A stretch of DNA of 64,000 nt from an uncultured candidate division WWE3 bacterium (GTDB taxonomy: Bacteria > Patescibacteriota > WWE3 > UBA101185 > UBA10185): assembly GCA_938004185.1 (NCBI GenBank), contig CALKWN010000065.1, forward strand, positions 558,001-622,000, in the 5' to 3' direction. The translations under genes were made by a program, and so were the position numbers. Under the pieces are notes generated by a model, which was not told where the DNA came from, ran no database searches, and saw nothing but the letters and a program-made list of their open reading frames with translations. Of the stretch, positions 1 to 7,712 are shown piece by piece (positions within the stretch are counted from its first letter, which is position 1; every line of letters begins with the position of its first letter).

Positions 1-26
1 ATACTATTTGAACTAATATCCTAAAT

Positions 27-728
27 GTGGGCTTTATTGATGGACAACCACAACTAATAATCGTACTTGACAAGGACATGGAAAAATGGACTCTTAAAGA
101 GTTTCTTACATACGATCCAGAGGATATGTTCAGTAACACCATACTTGATTTAAATACTTCTCTAGAAAAAGGTAGGAACTTTAATAAAACAGATAGGGAA
201 AGCTTCTTTGCAGACTGTATCAACAAAGTATACGAAAAGGAAACTAATAAACTAGAGGACACCAAAGTAAAATTACAAGAAGATTGGAATAAAGTTCAAG
301 ATAAGTTCTTAAACATTTCTTCAGAACTTTTTAATGGGCACGGGTGGCCACAAGGTAACTACATTGGGTTTCTCTCAATATTCAACTGTAACCCTAGATT
401 TATCGATCAGAAGTCATTTCAGTGCTATTACAAGCACCAAGAGGGTTTAGTTTATGTGTGTGCACATGAAATGCTGCACTTCATGTTCTACTCTTATTTA
501 TATTCACATCCAGAACTGATAGTTGGCGTTTCTGAAATGCAGATCTGGAAGGTTTCGGAGATATTTAATGTTGTGGTCCTAAGCTTTCCTGAATTTGTAG
601 AAGTTACAAAAAACCCAAAACCCAGACCGTATCCAAAACATAAAGAGCTTATTCCTAGATTTGAAAAATTATGGGTAGAAGATTCCCACGTTGATTCTTT
701 CATTCGAAATAGCTTTTATCTTCTGTAG
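27..728 (+). CDS. putative HExxH metalloprotease-like protein
   Basis: The protein has 233 residues and I do not recognise a named family. Residues 147-151 read HEMLH, a zinc-metallopeptidase HExxH motif in a hydrophobic stretch, with several downstream Glu residues (around 163-177) that could be the third ligand. No signal peptide or membrane segment is seen, so it is probably cytosolic. The start is a GTG without a clear ribosome-binding site. An in-frame stop lies at 9-11, so the gene either starts here or has lost its 5' end to a frameshift near the window edge. Peptidase activity is inferred from the motif alone. Confidence 0.55.
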   Translation: MGFIDGQPQLIIVLDKDMEKWTLKEFLTYDPEDMFSNTILDLNTSLEKGRNFNKTDRESFFADCINKVYEKETNKLEDTKVKLQEDWNKVQDKFLNISSELFNGHGWPQGNYIGFLSIFNCNPRFIDQKSFQCYYKHQEGLVYVCAHEMLHFMFYSYLYSHPELIVGVSEMQIWKVSEIFNVVVLSFPEFVEVTKNPKPRPYPKHKELIPRFEKLWVEDSHVDSFIRNSFYLL

Positions 729-832
729 CTTCCTATTTGACAGCCAGAATAGTACAGCCAGCGCTAACCGGGTTTCTGACCACGGTACTCAACCACAACT
801 TTTGCGTAACACCGGGATTTCTAAAGCTACGG

Positions 833-862
833 TTGTTGTTACCATACTAACTACTGTAACAT
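833..862 (+). promoter_or_regulatory. promoter of the nuclease-like gene
   Basis: TTGTTG (833-838) and TAACAT (857-862) are 18 bp apart. The -10 hexamer ends six bases before the ATG at 869 and there is no ribosome-binding site, which predicts a leaderless transcript. Confidence 0.45.
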
Positions 863-868
863 TTAGGT

Positions 869-1339
869 ATGGAGAATACTAAATTCGTTAAGGACTTGAT
901 TAAAGGTAAGATTGTTGAAACAATATTTAAACACATGTTCACGGAAACTGGGTACTTTACTGCTATTCCGTTTGGTTATGAAAATACCATCCCCCAGTTA
1001 GCCCAATTTCACGAGCTCATAAAAATTCCTAAAATAATCAATAACTTCAATAGAATGCCGGACTTTGTGCTGATTAGCGAAGATAAAAAATCTGCTTATA
1101 TTGTGGAAGTAAAATATCGAAGCAAAATAGATAAAACTGAAATTTTAAAAACGGTTTTAGAGTCAACAAGGAATTGGGACCCGCTATTCCTGTTCGTAGC
1201 TACAAAAGATGCCTTCTACCTAACTGCTTGCAACAACATAATAAATAAAGATGGTGACATGGAATATTTACCTCATAGCTGGATAAATGAAACTACTCAA
1301 AAGAAATACCTTAAGGTTTTAAACGAGTTTATCCATTAA
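869..1339 (+). CDS. PD-(D/E)XK nuclease-like protein
   Basis: The protein has 156 residues. Pro64-Asp65 is followed by a beta-strand and Glu80-Val-Lys82, the PD...ExK arrangement of the restriction-endonuclease fold. The protein is short and has no methyltransferase or helicase partner, so it could be a stand-alone nuclease, a repair enzyme or a structural relic of the fold. The ATG at 869 is supported by the -10 element six bases upstream. A nuclease function is inferred; the substrate is unknown. Confidence 0.5.
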   Translation: MENTKFVKDLIKGKIVETIFKHMFTETGYFTAIPFGYENTIPQLAQFHELIKIPKIINNFNRMPDFVLISEDKKSAYIVEVKYRSKIDKTEILKTVLESTRNWDPLFLFVATKDAFYLTACNNIINKDGDMEYLPHSWINETTQKKYLKVLNEFIH

Positions 1340-1453
1340 AAAAACATAAGTTCCAAATATCACTCGTTCCCCCACTCAAGAAATAGAAACAAAAACCCTT
1401 AAATCGTTAGACCCCCAAAGTATCTAAAACCTCAAAAACACAGCTCTTTGTTG

Positions 1454-1948
1454 TTAAACATTCAAAACTTCCCTAACAATACCAACATGTTCGGGGTGAC
1501 ATCCGTGCGTTAACAAACTAAAAGCCCTTTCCATCTCAACCCACAAAATTTCTTTTATCACTTTCTTCTCGTATTCCACAAGATTCTGATCAACTTTTTT
1601 GTCACTTAGCAATTTAACTAAAAATAAATGGTCGGTTTTTATCCAAATAATATCTTTATCGAGTTCGTAAGTTGTTGATCCTAAATAGTTTTGAATTTGA
1701 AAATCGCAATAACCTGTCTCCTCGGTTAACTCTCTTGCCGCCGCCTCTTCCAGGGATTCTTTCCCCTCTTTGCTTCCTCCCGGTAAAACATACGATTCCT
1801 CACCTTTTTTTGAGACTTCGCGAAGAACTAGTAACTCATAAGCTCCCGGGCATGAAGAAGATTCACGATAAAGGTAACTTTTTGCCGACGTGATTACTTT
1901 TCTGCTTTTATTTACAGAGGTAGTGTCTGTTATTCTTGTGCTTTCCAT
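1454..1948 (-). CDS. Nudix hydrolase
   Basis: This 164-residue protein carries a full Nudix box at about residues 58-80 (G-x5-E-x7-REL-x-EE-x-GY), which binds metal and cleaves nucleoside diphosphates linked to another group. The ATG at 1948 is preferred over the TTG seven codons upstream because TACCAT lies six bases before it, matching other leaderless starts in this window. Together with the Nudix protein ending at 7675 it brackets a set of nucleotide-handling genes, so a role in cleaning or processing nucleotides of that pathway is plausible but inferred. Confidence 0.8.
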   Translation of the reverse strand: MESTRITDTTSVNKSRKVITSAKSYLYRESSSCPGAYELLVLREVSKKGEESYVLPGGSKEGKESLEEAAARELTEETGYCDFQIQNYLGSTTYELDKDIIWIKTDHLFLVKLLSDKKVDQNLVEYEKKVIKEILWVEMERAFSLLTHGCHPEHVGIVREVLNV

Positions 1949-2008
1949 ATAAAAATGGTAACACGTCAAATGAGAAAGATTTCCGGAATCCTACTTTGCA
2001 AAACAAAA

Positions 2009-2578
2009 TCAATTCTCACTCAACTCATTATCCAATATTCTAGAAATCACCTCGTTTTTCGACTTACAACCCCACTCCTGTTTTAATCTTTCTAAAGTAT
2101 CTGACTGCTCACTTGAAATCCTCACCGTAAATCTTATGTTTAAAATTTTCTTCCTGGATTCGCTGACAAATTCCTTGATAATGTTTTTCAAATTACCTTC
2201 GTTATAAAGTCTGGAAAATATTATTGCGTTACTCGGTTTAATAAACTTTGAATCTATCAGTGACCCGGTTTCCTCATCACTCAAAACCAACACGGGTTTT
2301 CTTAGTGCCAAAGCCTCACTAATTAAAGTCAACAAAAACGGAGAAACAGAAGACATCTCAATTACAACAATATCCGAGTTAGAAATTTCATTTAGTTTAT
2401 TTGTATATAAATTTGAGATGCCTTTTTCCCCCGATTGGTTGTAAGCGAAATCAGTTCCGTAAACTGACTGAATAACGTTACATCCTTCAGAGTTGAGATA
2501 TTTAATAACGGACTTTGTCAGATCCTCATCCAAGACTGAATTTGTATCGAAATATGCTTTTATTATTTCACTTGACAT
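2009..2578 (-). CDS. NDT-fold protein with C-terminal ribbon-helix-helix domain
   Basis: The protein has 189 residues in two parts. Residues 1-125 resemble the nucleoside 2-deoxyribosyltransferase/DUF4406 fold: a YFDTNS-like first strand, the segment SDIVVIEMSSVSPF, and Glu88 in ISEAL at the position of the family's catalytic Glu, followed by KPVLVLS. Residues about 147-186 look like a ribbon-helix-helix DNA-binding domain, with alternating hydrophobics in ILNIRFTVRIS followed by two helices. The gene is divergent from the neighbouring fusion gene, and two 17-bp palindromes lie between them. A repressor whose DNA binding responds to a nucleoside-like ligand is the natural inference. It could instead be an enzyme that binds DNA. 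Confidence 0.6.
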   Translation of the reverse strand: MSSEIIKAYFDTNSVLDEDLTKSVIKYLNSEGCNVIQSVYGTDFAYNQSGEKGISNLYTNKLNEISNSDIVVIEMSSVSPFLLTLISEALALRKPVLVLSDEETGSLIDSKFIKPSNAIIFSRLYNEGNLKNIIKEFVSESRKKILNIRFTVRISSEQSDTLERLKQEWGCKSKNEVISRILDNELSEN

Positions 2579-2606
2579 AATATGTTTAAAAATGTTAATG
2601 TTTTTT

Positions 2607-2623
2607 TGACATTTGAAATGTCA
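2607..2623. promoter_or_regulatory. operator-like palindrome 1
   Basis: TGACATTT and AAATGTCA flank a single central G, giving a perfect 17-bp palindrome. It sits at the predicted transcription start of the leftward gene and is a likely site for the RHH protein encoded next to it. Confidence 0.6.
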
Positions 2624-2630
2624 TGGAAGG

Positions 2631-2659
2631 ATTATACCATATGACATATTTAATGTCAC
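2631..2659 (-). promoter_or_regulatory. promoter of the NDT-RHH gene
   Basis: Reading leftward, GTGACA (2659-2654), a 17-bp spacer and TATAAT (2636-2631) form a near-consensus sigma-70 promoter. Palindrome 2 covers the -35 and palindrome 1 the expected start point, the usual layout for autorepression. Confidence 0.55.
2642..2658. promoter_or_regulatory. operator-like palindrome 2
   Basis: TGACAT and ATGTCA are separated by five bases. Half-sites and length match palindrome 1, with the two centres 35 bp apart. It overlaps the -35 region and spacer of the leftward promoter. A further single ATGTCA half-site (2679-2684) abuts the start codon of the rightward gene. Confidence 0.6.
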
Positions 2660-2683
2660 GTAGATTATAGTGCAAAAAATGTC

Positions 2684-4135
2684 ATGAGTCAAAACATAAA
2701 GGTACTTACTTTAAAAAAGTTTTTAAAGAGCCTTAAACCCTACAAGGCTAAGGCACTTTCGCCCCTCATTAAATACTCCCATCCGGACAAACTAAGAAAA
2801 ACAGTCTATATCTCCTCTTCGGGGAAATTTTATAAATATGCCGATTTTTTGAAAATGTTCGTTTACAACCTCGGGTATGTACCCGTGCATCCCGTAGATA
2901 CATTAGGTTACTACATCTCTACCGTTGCTCATAAAAACAGCAAAACAGAAATTTTAAGAGATTGTTTCTCACTTCTGAAAGATGTCGACGAACTTTGGGT
3001 ATTCGACGAAAAAATTCCTTCTGCAGAAAATTTTGATGCTCTGTCGGAATTTTCAGAAGGAATGTTATCTGAAATATATTGGTGGCTTGATAACAAACCT
3101 AACAGCCCTATAAAATTTTTCAGCTATAAAGAAGTCGGAATAGCTAAATATAGAGGGGACCCTGCTTGGTCTTTAATTAACAGCTCGGAATCCAACGAAG
3201 AAGCCGATATTTACAACGCCAGAAAATTCAGCGTTATTGATCTAGGCTCCAGCACCGTAAAACTTACAATATGCTACCGGGATAGTGAGGGCAATCTAAA
3301 AGTCGTTACCAAAAAATCAATTACCGTGAATCTTGCCGAAAATTTCTTTGAGGACAACAAACTTAAAAAACTTCCTATGGAAAGGACATTGGACGCAATA
3401 AAAGATTTTTACCAAGAAGCAATGGGTTACGGAGTTGTAGACGTCAAACTTTTCGGAACAGGTGTGTCGAGAAAAGCCACTAACATCAAGGAGTTTAAAG
3501 AAAAAATATTTGAAAACTGCGGTTTGAATTTGGAAATAATCTCGGGAAGAGAAGAAGGTATTCTTATTCACGAAGCCGTCGTGGAATCATTCACGGAAAA
3601 ACCTAAAAATCTCCTGGTAATCAACGTCGGGGGTGGGACTACGGAACTGGTATACGAAGCAGAAAACACAATAAAGGTAAAGAACTTGCCTATAGGAATA
3701 TCGGAACTAAATGAGAAATTTATTAAGAACTATCCTGTTTCGGAAACCGACTTTAAAAAAGTCGTAACTTATGTGAAAAAAATATTAAATGAAGATGAAG
3801 AGATAAAAAATCTGAATTTTGACACGTTGGTATATACAGGGGGCGAGCTCGATTACATGCTCATAACCGGTTTCCCTCTAGAAGATCAAGAAGGCTCTCT
3901 ATCGCATCCGAAAAAAATATCTCAAAAAGGTGTAAAAGATCATGCAGCACAAATGAGAAAATTTACTTTGGACAGGCTGCACGAATTTATGCCGGGAAAT
4001 CCCCAGTGGATGAACGGTGCCATATCAAGCAATACAATTCTTGAAGTACTGGCAGACTTTTTTAACGTAAATACGATAATACCTAGCAATAAGAATCTTA
4101 ATGATGGAGTACTAAACAGGGTAGTAAAAAATTAA
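2684..4135 (+). CDS. NDT-like domain fused to Ppx/GppA-type phosphatase
   Basis: The protein has 483 residues. Residues 40-150 resemble the nucleoside deoxyribosyltransferase-like fold, with an initial VYISSSG strand, a GYVPVHP segment, the D...VDELWVF strand and FSEGMLSE (123-130) carrying the putative catalytic Glu. Residues 182-480 resemble exopolyphosphatase/guanosine pentaphosphatase: DLGSS (186-190, phosphate loop 1), GREEG (288-292) and GGGTTE (316-321). Ppx/GppA enzymes remove terminal phosphates from polyphosphate or pppGpp. I infer that the fused protein senses or hydrolyses a phosphorylated nucleotide. It faces the NDT-RHH gene across shared operators and starts the rightward gene row that ends at 7712. 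Confidence 0.65.
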   Translation: MSQNIKVLTLKKFLKSLKPYKAKALSPLIKYSHPDKLRKTVYISSSGKFYKYADFLKMFVYNLGYVPVHPVDTLGYYISTVAHKNSKTEILRDCFSLLKDVDELWVFDEKIPSAENFDALSEFSEGMLSEIYWWLDNKPNSPIKFFSYKEVGIAKYRGDPAWSLINSSESNEEADIYNARKFSVIDLGSSTVKLTICYRDSEGNLKVVTKKSITVNLAENFFEDNKLKKLPMERTLDAIKDFYQEAMGYGVVDVKLFGTGVSRKATNIKEFKEKIFENCGLNLEIISGREEGILIHEAVVESFTEKPKNLLVINVGGGTTELVYEAENTIKVKNLPIGISELNEKFIKNYPVSETDFKKVVTYVKKILNEDEEIKNLNFDTLVYTGGELDYMLITGFPLEDQEGSLSHPKKISQKGVKDHAAQMRKFTLDRLHEFMPGNPQWMNGAISSNTILEVLADFFNVNTIIPSNKNLNDGVLNRVVKN

Positions 4136-4139
4136 CAAC

Positions 4140-4177
4140 GAAGACCAGCTTCTGTTTTGAGTCATTAGCTGGCCTTC
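4140..4177 (+). other. intergenic hairpin
   Basis: GAAGACCAGCT and AGCTGGCCTTC pair over 11 positions with one mismatch and a 16-base loop just after the phosphatase gene. No U-run follows, so it could be a processing or attenuating structure rather than a simple terminator. Confidence 0.35.
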
Positions 4178-4211
4178 TAGAGTTGCAAATGTATGGGTAT
4201 ACAATTTGCAC

Positions 4212-4231
4212 CGTCATTATACTATATGACG
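4212..4231. promoter_or_regulatory. palindrome over a -10-like hexamer
   Basis: CGTCAT and ATGACG flank eight bases and enclose TATACT (4218-4223), a good -10 hexamer for the downstream gene row. The half-site differs from the 2607/2642 operators, so a second regulator may act here. No good -35 is visible. Confidence 0.4.
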
Positions 4232-4272
4232 TGTGAATTTGTCCTATGCACGAGTAACTCAAAAAACGCATA

Positions 4273-5097
4273 GTGACAAAACTAATAAACACTAGTACAC
4301 AAAATAATATTCTGCTTTTTGACAAAGAAGATATTCCCGTCATTAAAACAATAGACGCTGTTTTTATAAGTAAAAGAGGGAATGTTATCAAGATGCCCGA
4401 AAAGGGCTCGAACGTCGTGTCCTGCATGTCCGGAGGTCTGGATTCTATTATAAATACAGCGATACTGCTTAAAGAATTTCACTATGATGTTTACCCCTAC
4501 TTTATTAACAGAAATCAAACTAACTATAAATGGGAGAAAAAATCCGTTGATTTCTTTAACGATTACTTCAAGAGAAATTTTCCCGAAAGCTACCATGATT
4601 ATTTAGAGATTAAACTCCCCTCTCCCCCATCCGAATATAAAGACTCTCTAAGAACAGTAAAAAACTCCTCAAGCCACGATAGGATTGGCTACCCTGCAAG
4701 AAATCCGCTTATTTCACTAGTAGGTATGGAATATGCGCATTCGCTCAAATCTAAGAACGTTTCGGTAAATACGGTATTTCTTTCCTTCATGAATGGGGAT
4801 CCGATGCTTCACTCAACACTAACAGCTACGCGTGCTTTAAATCTTCAAATGTGTCTTATTTTGGGGAATTGGGATTTTCAACTCATTTCTATACCTAAAG
4901 AAGTATGTCTGGGAAATTACTATGGAAAAGATGTTTATATCAAATGGGCTTATGAGAACAATATTCCTGTAGAGAATACCAGAAGTTGCTACAAAAACTC
5001 GGAACTTCATTGTGGCCAGTGTAGTCCTGCCTGCATAGAAAGGAAACGTGCTTTTGCCCAAGCAGGTGTGCCCGACCCCACAAAGTACTTATTTTAA
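4273..5097 (+). CDS. QueC-like PP-loop ATP-dependent enzyme 1
   Basis: The protein has 274 residues. SGGLDS (53-58) is the adenylating PP-loop motif, Arg143-Asn144 matches the QueC ARN region, and the tail carries Cys239, Cys247, Cys250 and Cys254 followed by R..AF..AG..DPTKY, the QueC zinc site. QueC adenylates 7-carboxy-7-deazaguanine and makes the amide or nitrile. Here a roughly 50-residue N-terminal extension precedes the PP-loop, and no queD, queE or queF lies nearby. The substrate is therefore probably different or supplied elsewhere. The GTG start is the first after an in-frame stop at 4255 and has no clear ribosome-binding site. Confidence 0.75.
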   Translation: MTKLINTSTQNNILLFDKEDIPVIKTIDAVFISKRGNVIKMPEKGSNVVSCMSGGLDSIINTAILLKEFHYDVYPYFINRNQTNYKWEKKSVDFFNDYFKRNFPESYHDYLEIKLPSPPSEYKDSLRTVKNSSSHDRIGYPARNPLISLVGMEYAHSLKSKNVSVNTVFLSFMNGDPMLHSTLTATRALNLQMCLILGNWDFQLISIPKEVCLGNYYGKDVYIKWAYENNIPVENTRSCYKNSELHCGQCSPACIERKRAFAQAGVPDPTKYLF

Positions 5098-5105
5098 GGG
5101 AAAAT

Positions 5106-5846
5106 ATGATAGAAAAATATAATCAGGAATCCGTAAATATTCAGGGCAGGAACTTGGGCGAGGCTTGGATCAACATGGTCAAAAAAATTATTACGACTTA
5201 TGCTGTGAGTTTCGACGAGGATAGGGGAAGGGTTGCGTGCCAAAGCATAAGATTCAGATCCGAAAGCCACGGAAATACCGAGCCGATAATTAAAAAATAT
5301 GCGGATAAAAACAACATAAAGAAAATGGACGAGATGTTTTTTTCCCGAGCAAAAATGGTTGATTTCGATGTCAGTCCCAGTTTTAGCCCGGGAGCGAAAA
5401 GTTACTATCAGCGAATCTTAGAGGGGAAAATGGTCGAATTTGTTGTTGAAAGATTATCCGCCATACCTGAGAGCAAAAAGGCCGTAATGATCTTTCCTAC
5501 TTACGAAGACTATAAGCAGGTTCTGGAAAACCAAAAAGATGACTATCTTCCGTGCTTAGTAGCTTTCCAGGTAAGACTGCAAAAAAGGGCAAAAGGTTAT
5601 AAACAAAACGTCTATTTCTTTATGAGGTCGTGGGATGCATACCAAAAAGCACCGGGAAACCTAGTTGCCATGGCGAAACTTTCTGATCATATTAGAAAAA
5701 AACTTCAAAAAAGACTGAAGAAAAACATCAGTTTGGGAATAATGGAGGGGATGGTTACCGATGCACACATTTATGAAGAATGCTTACCGGACGCAAAAAA
5801 ATTAGTAAAAATTTTCGCAAAAAGAAAAATCGGATATGCCAAATAA
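5106..5846 (+). CDS. thymidylate-synthase-like nucleotide C5-modifying enzyme
   Basis: The 246-residue protein resembles the thymidylate synthase/nucleotide hydroxymethylase superfamily. It has GRNLGEAW near the N-terminus, LPC with the nucleophile Cys150, Arg174-Ser-Trp-Asp177 (the RSxD phosphate/substrate loop), GN at 184-185 (the pyrimidine-binding Asn) and HIY at 221-223. All key catalytic positions of ThyA have counterparts, but overall similarity is low and the spacing is archaeal-like. Members methylate or hydroxymethylate C5 of dUMP, dCMP or CMP. The gene lies 8 bp after QueC-like 1 and overlaps QueC-like 2 by 11 bp, so translational coupling and a shared pathway are likely. Confidence 0.65.
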   Translation: MIEKYNQESVNIQGRNLGEAWINMVKKIITTYAVSFDEDRGRVACQSIRFRSESHGNTEPIIKKYADKNNIKKMDEMFFSRAKMVDFDVSPSFSPGAKSYYQRILEGKMVEFVVERLSAIPESKKAVMIFPTYEDYKQVLENQKDDYLPCLVAFQVRLQKRAKGYKQNVYFFMRSWDAYQKAPGNLVAMAKLSDHIRKKLQKRLKKNISLGIMEGMVTDAHIYEECLPDAKKLVKIFAKRKIGYAK

Positions 5847-6594
5847 TTTAAAATTACAAACGGAAAAAATACTCATCAAAGAAAGAGGCTACATATCCAG
5901 AGAGCCCTACGACGAAGATGTTATCGTAACCGCATCCGGAGGACTGGATTCCAGTGTCTGCATGGCACTGTTGATAGAAAAATATAATTGTAAGGTCTTT
6001 CCACTTTTTGTAAGACGCCACTCAAAAGCAATGAAATTTGAGGAAAACTCGTTCGACAAAATAATCAAATATCTCCTAAAGAGATACCCGGATAACATGA
6101 AACCTGCAAAAAAGATAGAGATTGAAATACCGCCTCTTGAATTAAAAAAAGGTTTAAAACAAGAGAGACTTGAAACACTGGGTCACGCCTTAAGAAACGT
6201 CGCCCTGCAAACCGTAGCTGTTCAATACGCGGTACAAATGAACGATACGGAAAATACTAGTATAAAATCGATTTTTGCAGGATCTATAGGAGATGACAGC
6301 TTCCCGCACAACTTTATTGAAGCCTTCAGAATATTCACACTTCAGGTTTGCTGGGATTTGAAAGATTGGAAATGGCAGGTCACTTCACCTTTCCAGGATG
6401 AATTTATTACCAAAATACCGAAAATGAAAAAAGATGCGATAAGTTGGGCGTTAGAAAACAAATTCCCGCTTGAAAAAACGAGAACTTGTACTTTAGGAGA
6501 TGAAATTTCATGCGGTGTTTGCGGTGACTGTCTAAAAAGAAAAAAAGCCTTTGAAGATGCCGGTTCTAAAGACAAAATAAAGTATAAAAATTAA
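5836..6594 (+). CDS. QueC-like PP-loop ATP-dependent enzyme 2
   Basis: The protein has 252 residues. SGGLDSS (34-40) is the PP-loop, LRN follows in the middle, and Cys218, Cys226, Cys229 and Cys232 form the canonical C-x7-C-x2-C-x2-C zinc site followed by R..AFEDAG. It is shorter at the N-terminus than its paralogue at 4273 and differs in its acidic substrate region, so the two probably act on different substrates or as a heteromer. It overlaps the thymidylate-synthase-like gene by 11 bp. The QueC assignment is by motif; the product is unknown. Confidence 0.75.
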   Translation: MPNNLKLQTEKILIKERGYISREPYDEDVIVTASGGLDSSVCMALLIEKYNCKVFPLFVRRHSKAMKFEENSFDKIIKYLLKRYPDNMKPAKKIEIEIPPLELKKGLKQERLETLGHALRNVALQTVAVQYAVQMNDTENTSIKSIFAGSIGDDSFPHNFIEAFRIFTLQVCWDLKDWKWQVTSPFQDEFITKIPKMKKDAISWALENKFPLEKTRTCTLGDEISCGVCGDCLKRKKAFEDAGSKDKIKYKN

Positions 6595-6609
6595 TTTTGA
6601 AAGTTAACT

Positions 6610-7170
6610 ATGAATAAAAAAATTGTATTCGTAACAGGAAATAAAAGAAAATTTAATAACACCAGAAAAAATCTGGAGAAAAATGGTATCGAGATAGTTC
6701 AAAAGGAACTAGATACGATAGAGATACAAAGTGACAATGCTGCCGAAGTTGCAAAGTTCTCTGCCATACACGCCGGAAATATACTAAAGGAACCCTTAAT
6801 AAAGGTTGATGTCGGATTTCACATTGAGGCACTCAAAGGATTTCCCGGCCCTTACATCAAACAAATCAACAAATGGCTGGAGCCGGAACAAATTCTGGAA
6901 ATGCTTGCAAATATTAAAAACAGAAAATGCTATTTCGAAGATGTTGTAGCTTGCTACATTCCAGGAAAAGAAGTGGTAACTTTTTCAGATAAAACTACCG
7001 GAACAATAAGTAAAGAGGTAAGAGGAGAAAATGGTTGGGGGATAGACAAAATATTCATACCCGACGGATTTACAAATACTTTGGCAGAGTTTGATGAAGA
7101 AAGACAGATTATTGTCTGGCAAACATCGAGATGGCAAAAACTTTGCGAGTACATAAAAAATAATATCTGA
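6610..7170 (+). CDS. HAM1/RdgB-like nucleoside triphosphate pyrophosphatase
   Basis: The 186-residue protein begins with VTGNKRKF, the HAM1 TGN..K motif. It then has VDVGFHIEAL in place of the usual EDSGL element, and RGENGWGIDKIF, the family's G-W/F-G-D..F base-specificity loop. The bacterial SHR near the C-terminus is replaced by QTSRWQKL, so it is a divergent, archaeal/eukaryotic-like member. The family hydrolyses dITP, XTP and related non-canonical NTPs to monophosphates. Its place in this row suggests it removes or produces a particular modified nucleotide rather than serving only housekeeping. Confidence 0.8.
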   Translation: MNKKIVFVTGNKRKFNNTRKNLEKNGIEIVQKELDTIEIQSDNAAEVAKFSAIHAGNILKEPLIKVDVGFHIEALKGFPGPYIKQINKWLEPEQILEMLANIKNRKCYFEDVVACYIPGKEVVTFSDKTTGTISKEVRGENGWGIDKIFIPDGFTNTLAEFDEERQIIVWQTSRWQKLCEYIKNNI

Positions 7171-7181
7171 AGGAGGTAAAA

Positions 7182-7712
7182 ATGAGAGTGTACTTAGGAG
7201 GGGCTCAAGGTGTTGGAAAAACCAGCATCGCGAAATTATTTGTCGACAGGAATCCAAAATACAGTAGGTGCTCGGGATCGGAACTACTAATGAGTATTTG
7301 CGGAGTTGCAACGAGAAAAGAACTTGAAAACATAGATAAGCGTACGCATGAATACGCGGAAAGTGTGGGCTATGTAAATCACGTTCGAAACTTTGAGAAC
7401 CTGATAGTAGACGGTCACTTTGAGTTGAACGAGTTACAAGTTAACTGCTTTAAGTTTTTTGTCTACATTACTTGCCCTGCAACACTCGTTGTAAATCGTA
7501 TAGAAAAAGACAACACGAGAAAAAGGAATTCCGACTACGCATACATCGAGAATGACCTTAAACGGCATCTACAAAGAATTGAGGATTTCAAAAAGCGGTA
7601 CTCGAAAGCACCGTTATATGTATTCAACAACAAAGGAAGTATTGAAAAAACGGTTAAAAAGCTGGAAACGTTGGTTAATCAATATAACCTTCAGTGTGAA
7701 GGTGGGGTATAA
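7182..7712 (+). CDS. P-loop kinase, nucleoside monophosphate kinase-like
   Basis: The 176-residue protein starts with a Walker A motif (GAQGVGKTS from residue 7), has a Walker B-like LIVDGHF strand and an Arg/Lys-rich lid-like helix region near residues 110-125. This is the layout of archaeal adenylate kinase-type and AAA_18/AAA_33 P-loop kinases. AGGAGG (7171-7176) six bases upstream is one of the strongest ribosome-binding sites in the window. As the last gene of the rightward row it could phosphorylate the modified nucleoside monophosphate; the substrate is inferred from context only. Confidence 0.6.
   Translation: MRVYLGGAQGVGKTSIAKLFVDRNPKYSRCSGSELLMSICGVATRKELENIDKRTHEYAESVGYVNHVRNFENLIVDGHFELNELQVNCFKFFVYITCPATLVVNRIEKDNTRKRNSDYAYIENDLKRHLQRIEDFKKRYSKAPLYVFNNKGSIEKTVKKLETLVNQYNLQCEGGV

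Noticed and set aside
691..882. 63-residue rightward reading frame between the HExxH and nuclease genes
   Set aside because: It overlaps both neighbours out of frame, has no ribosome-binding site or recognisable domain, and covers the promoter of the nuclease gene.
4273..6594. Standard queuosine (preQ0) biosynthesis locus
   Set aside because: Two QueC-like genes occur, but queD, queE, queF and tgt are absent and a TS-like enzyme lies between them, so the canonical pathway is not supported here.
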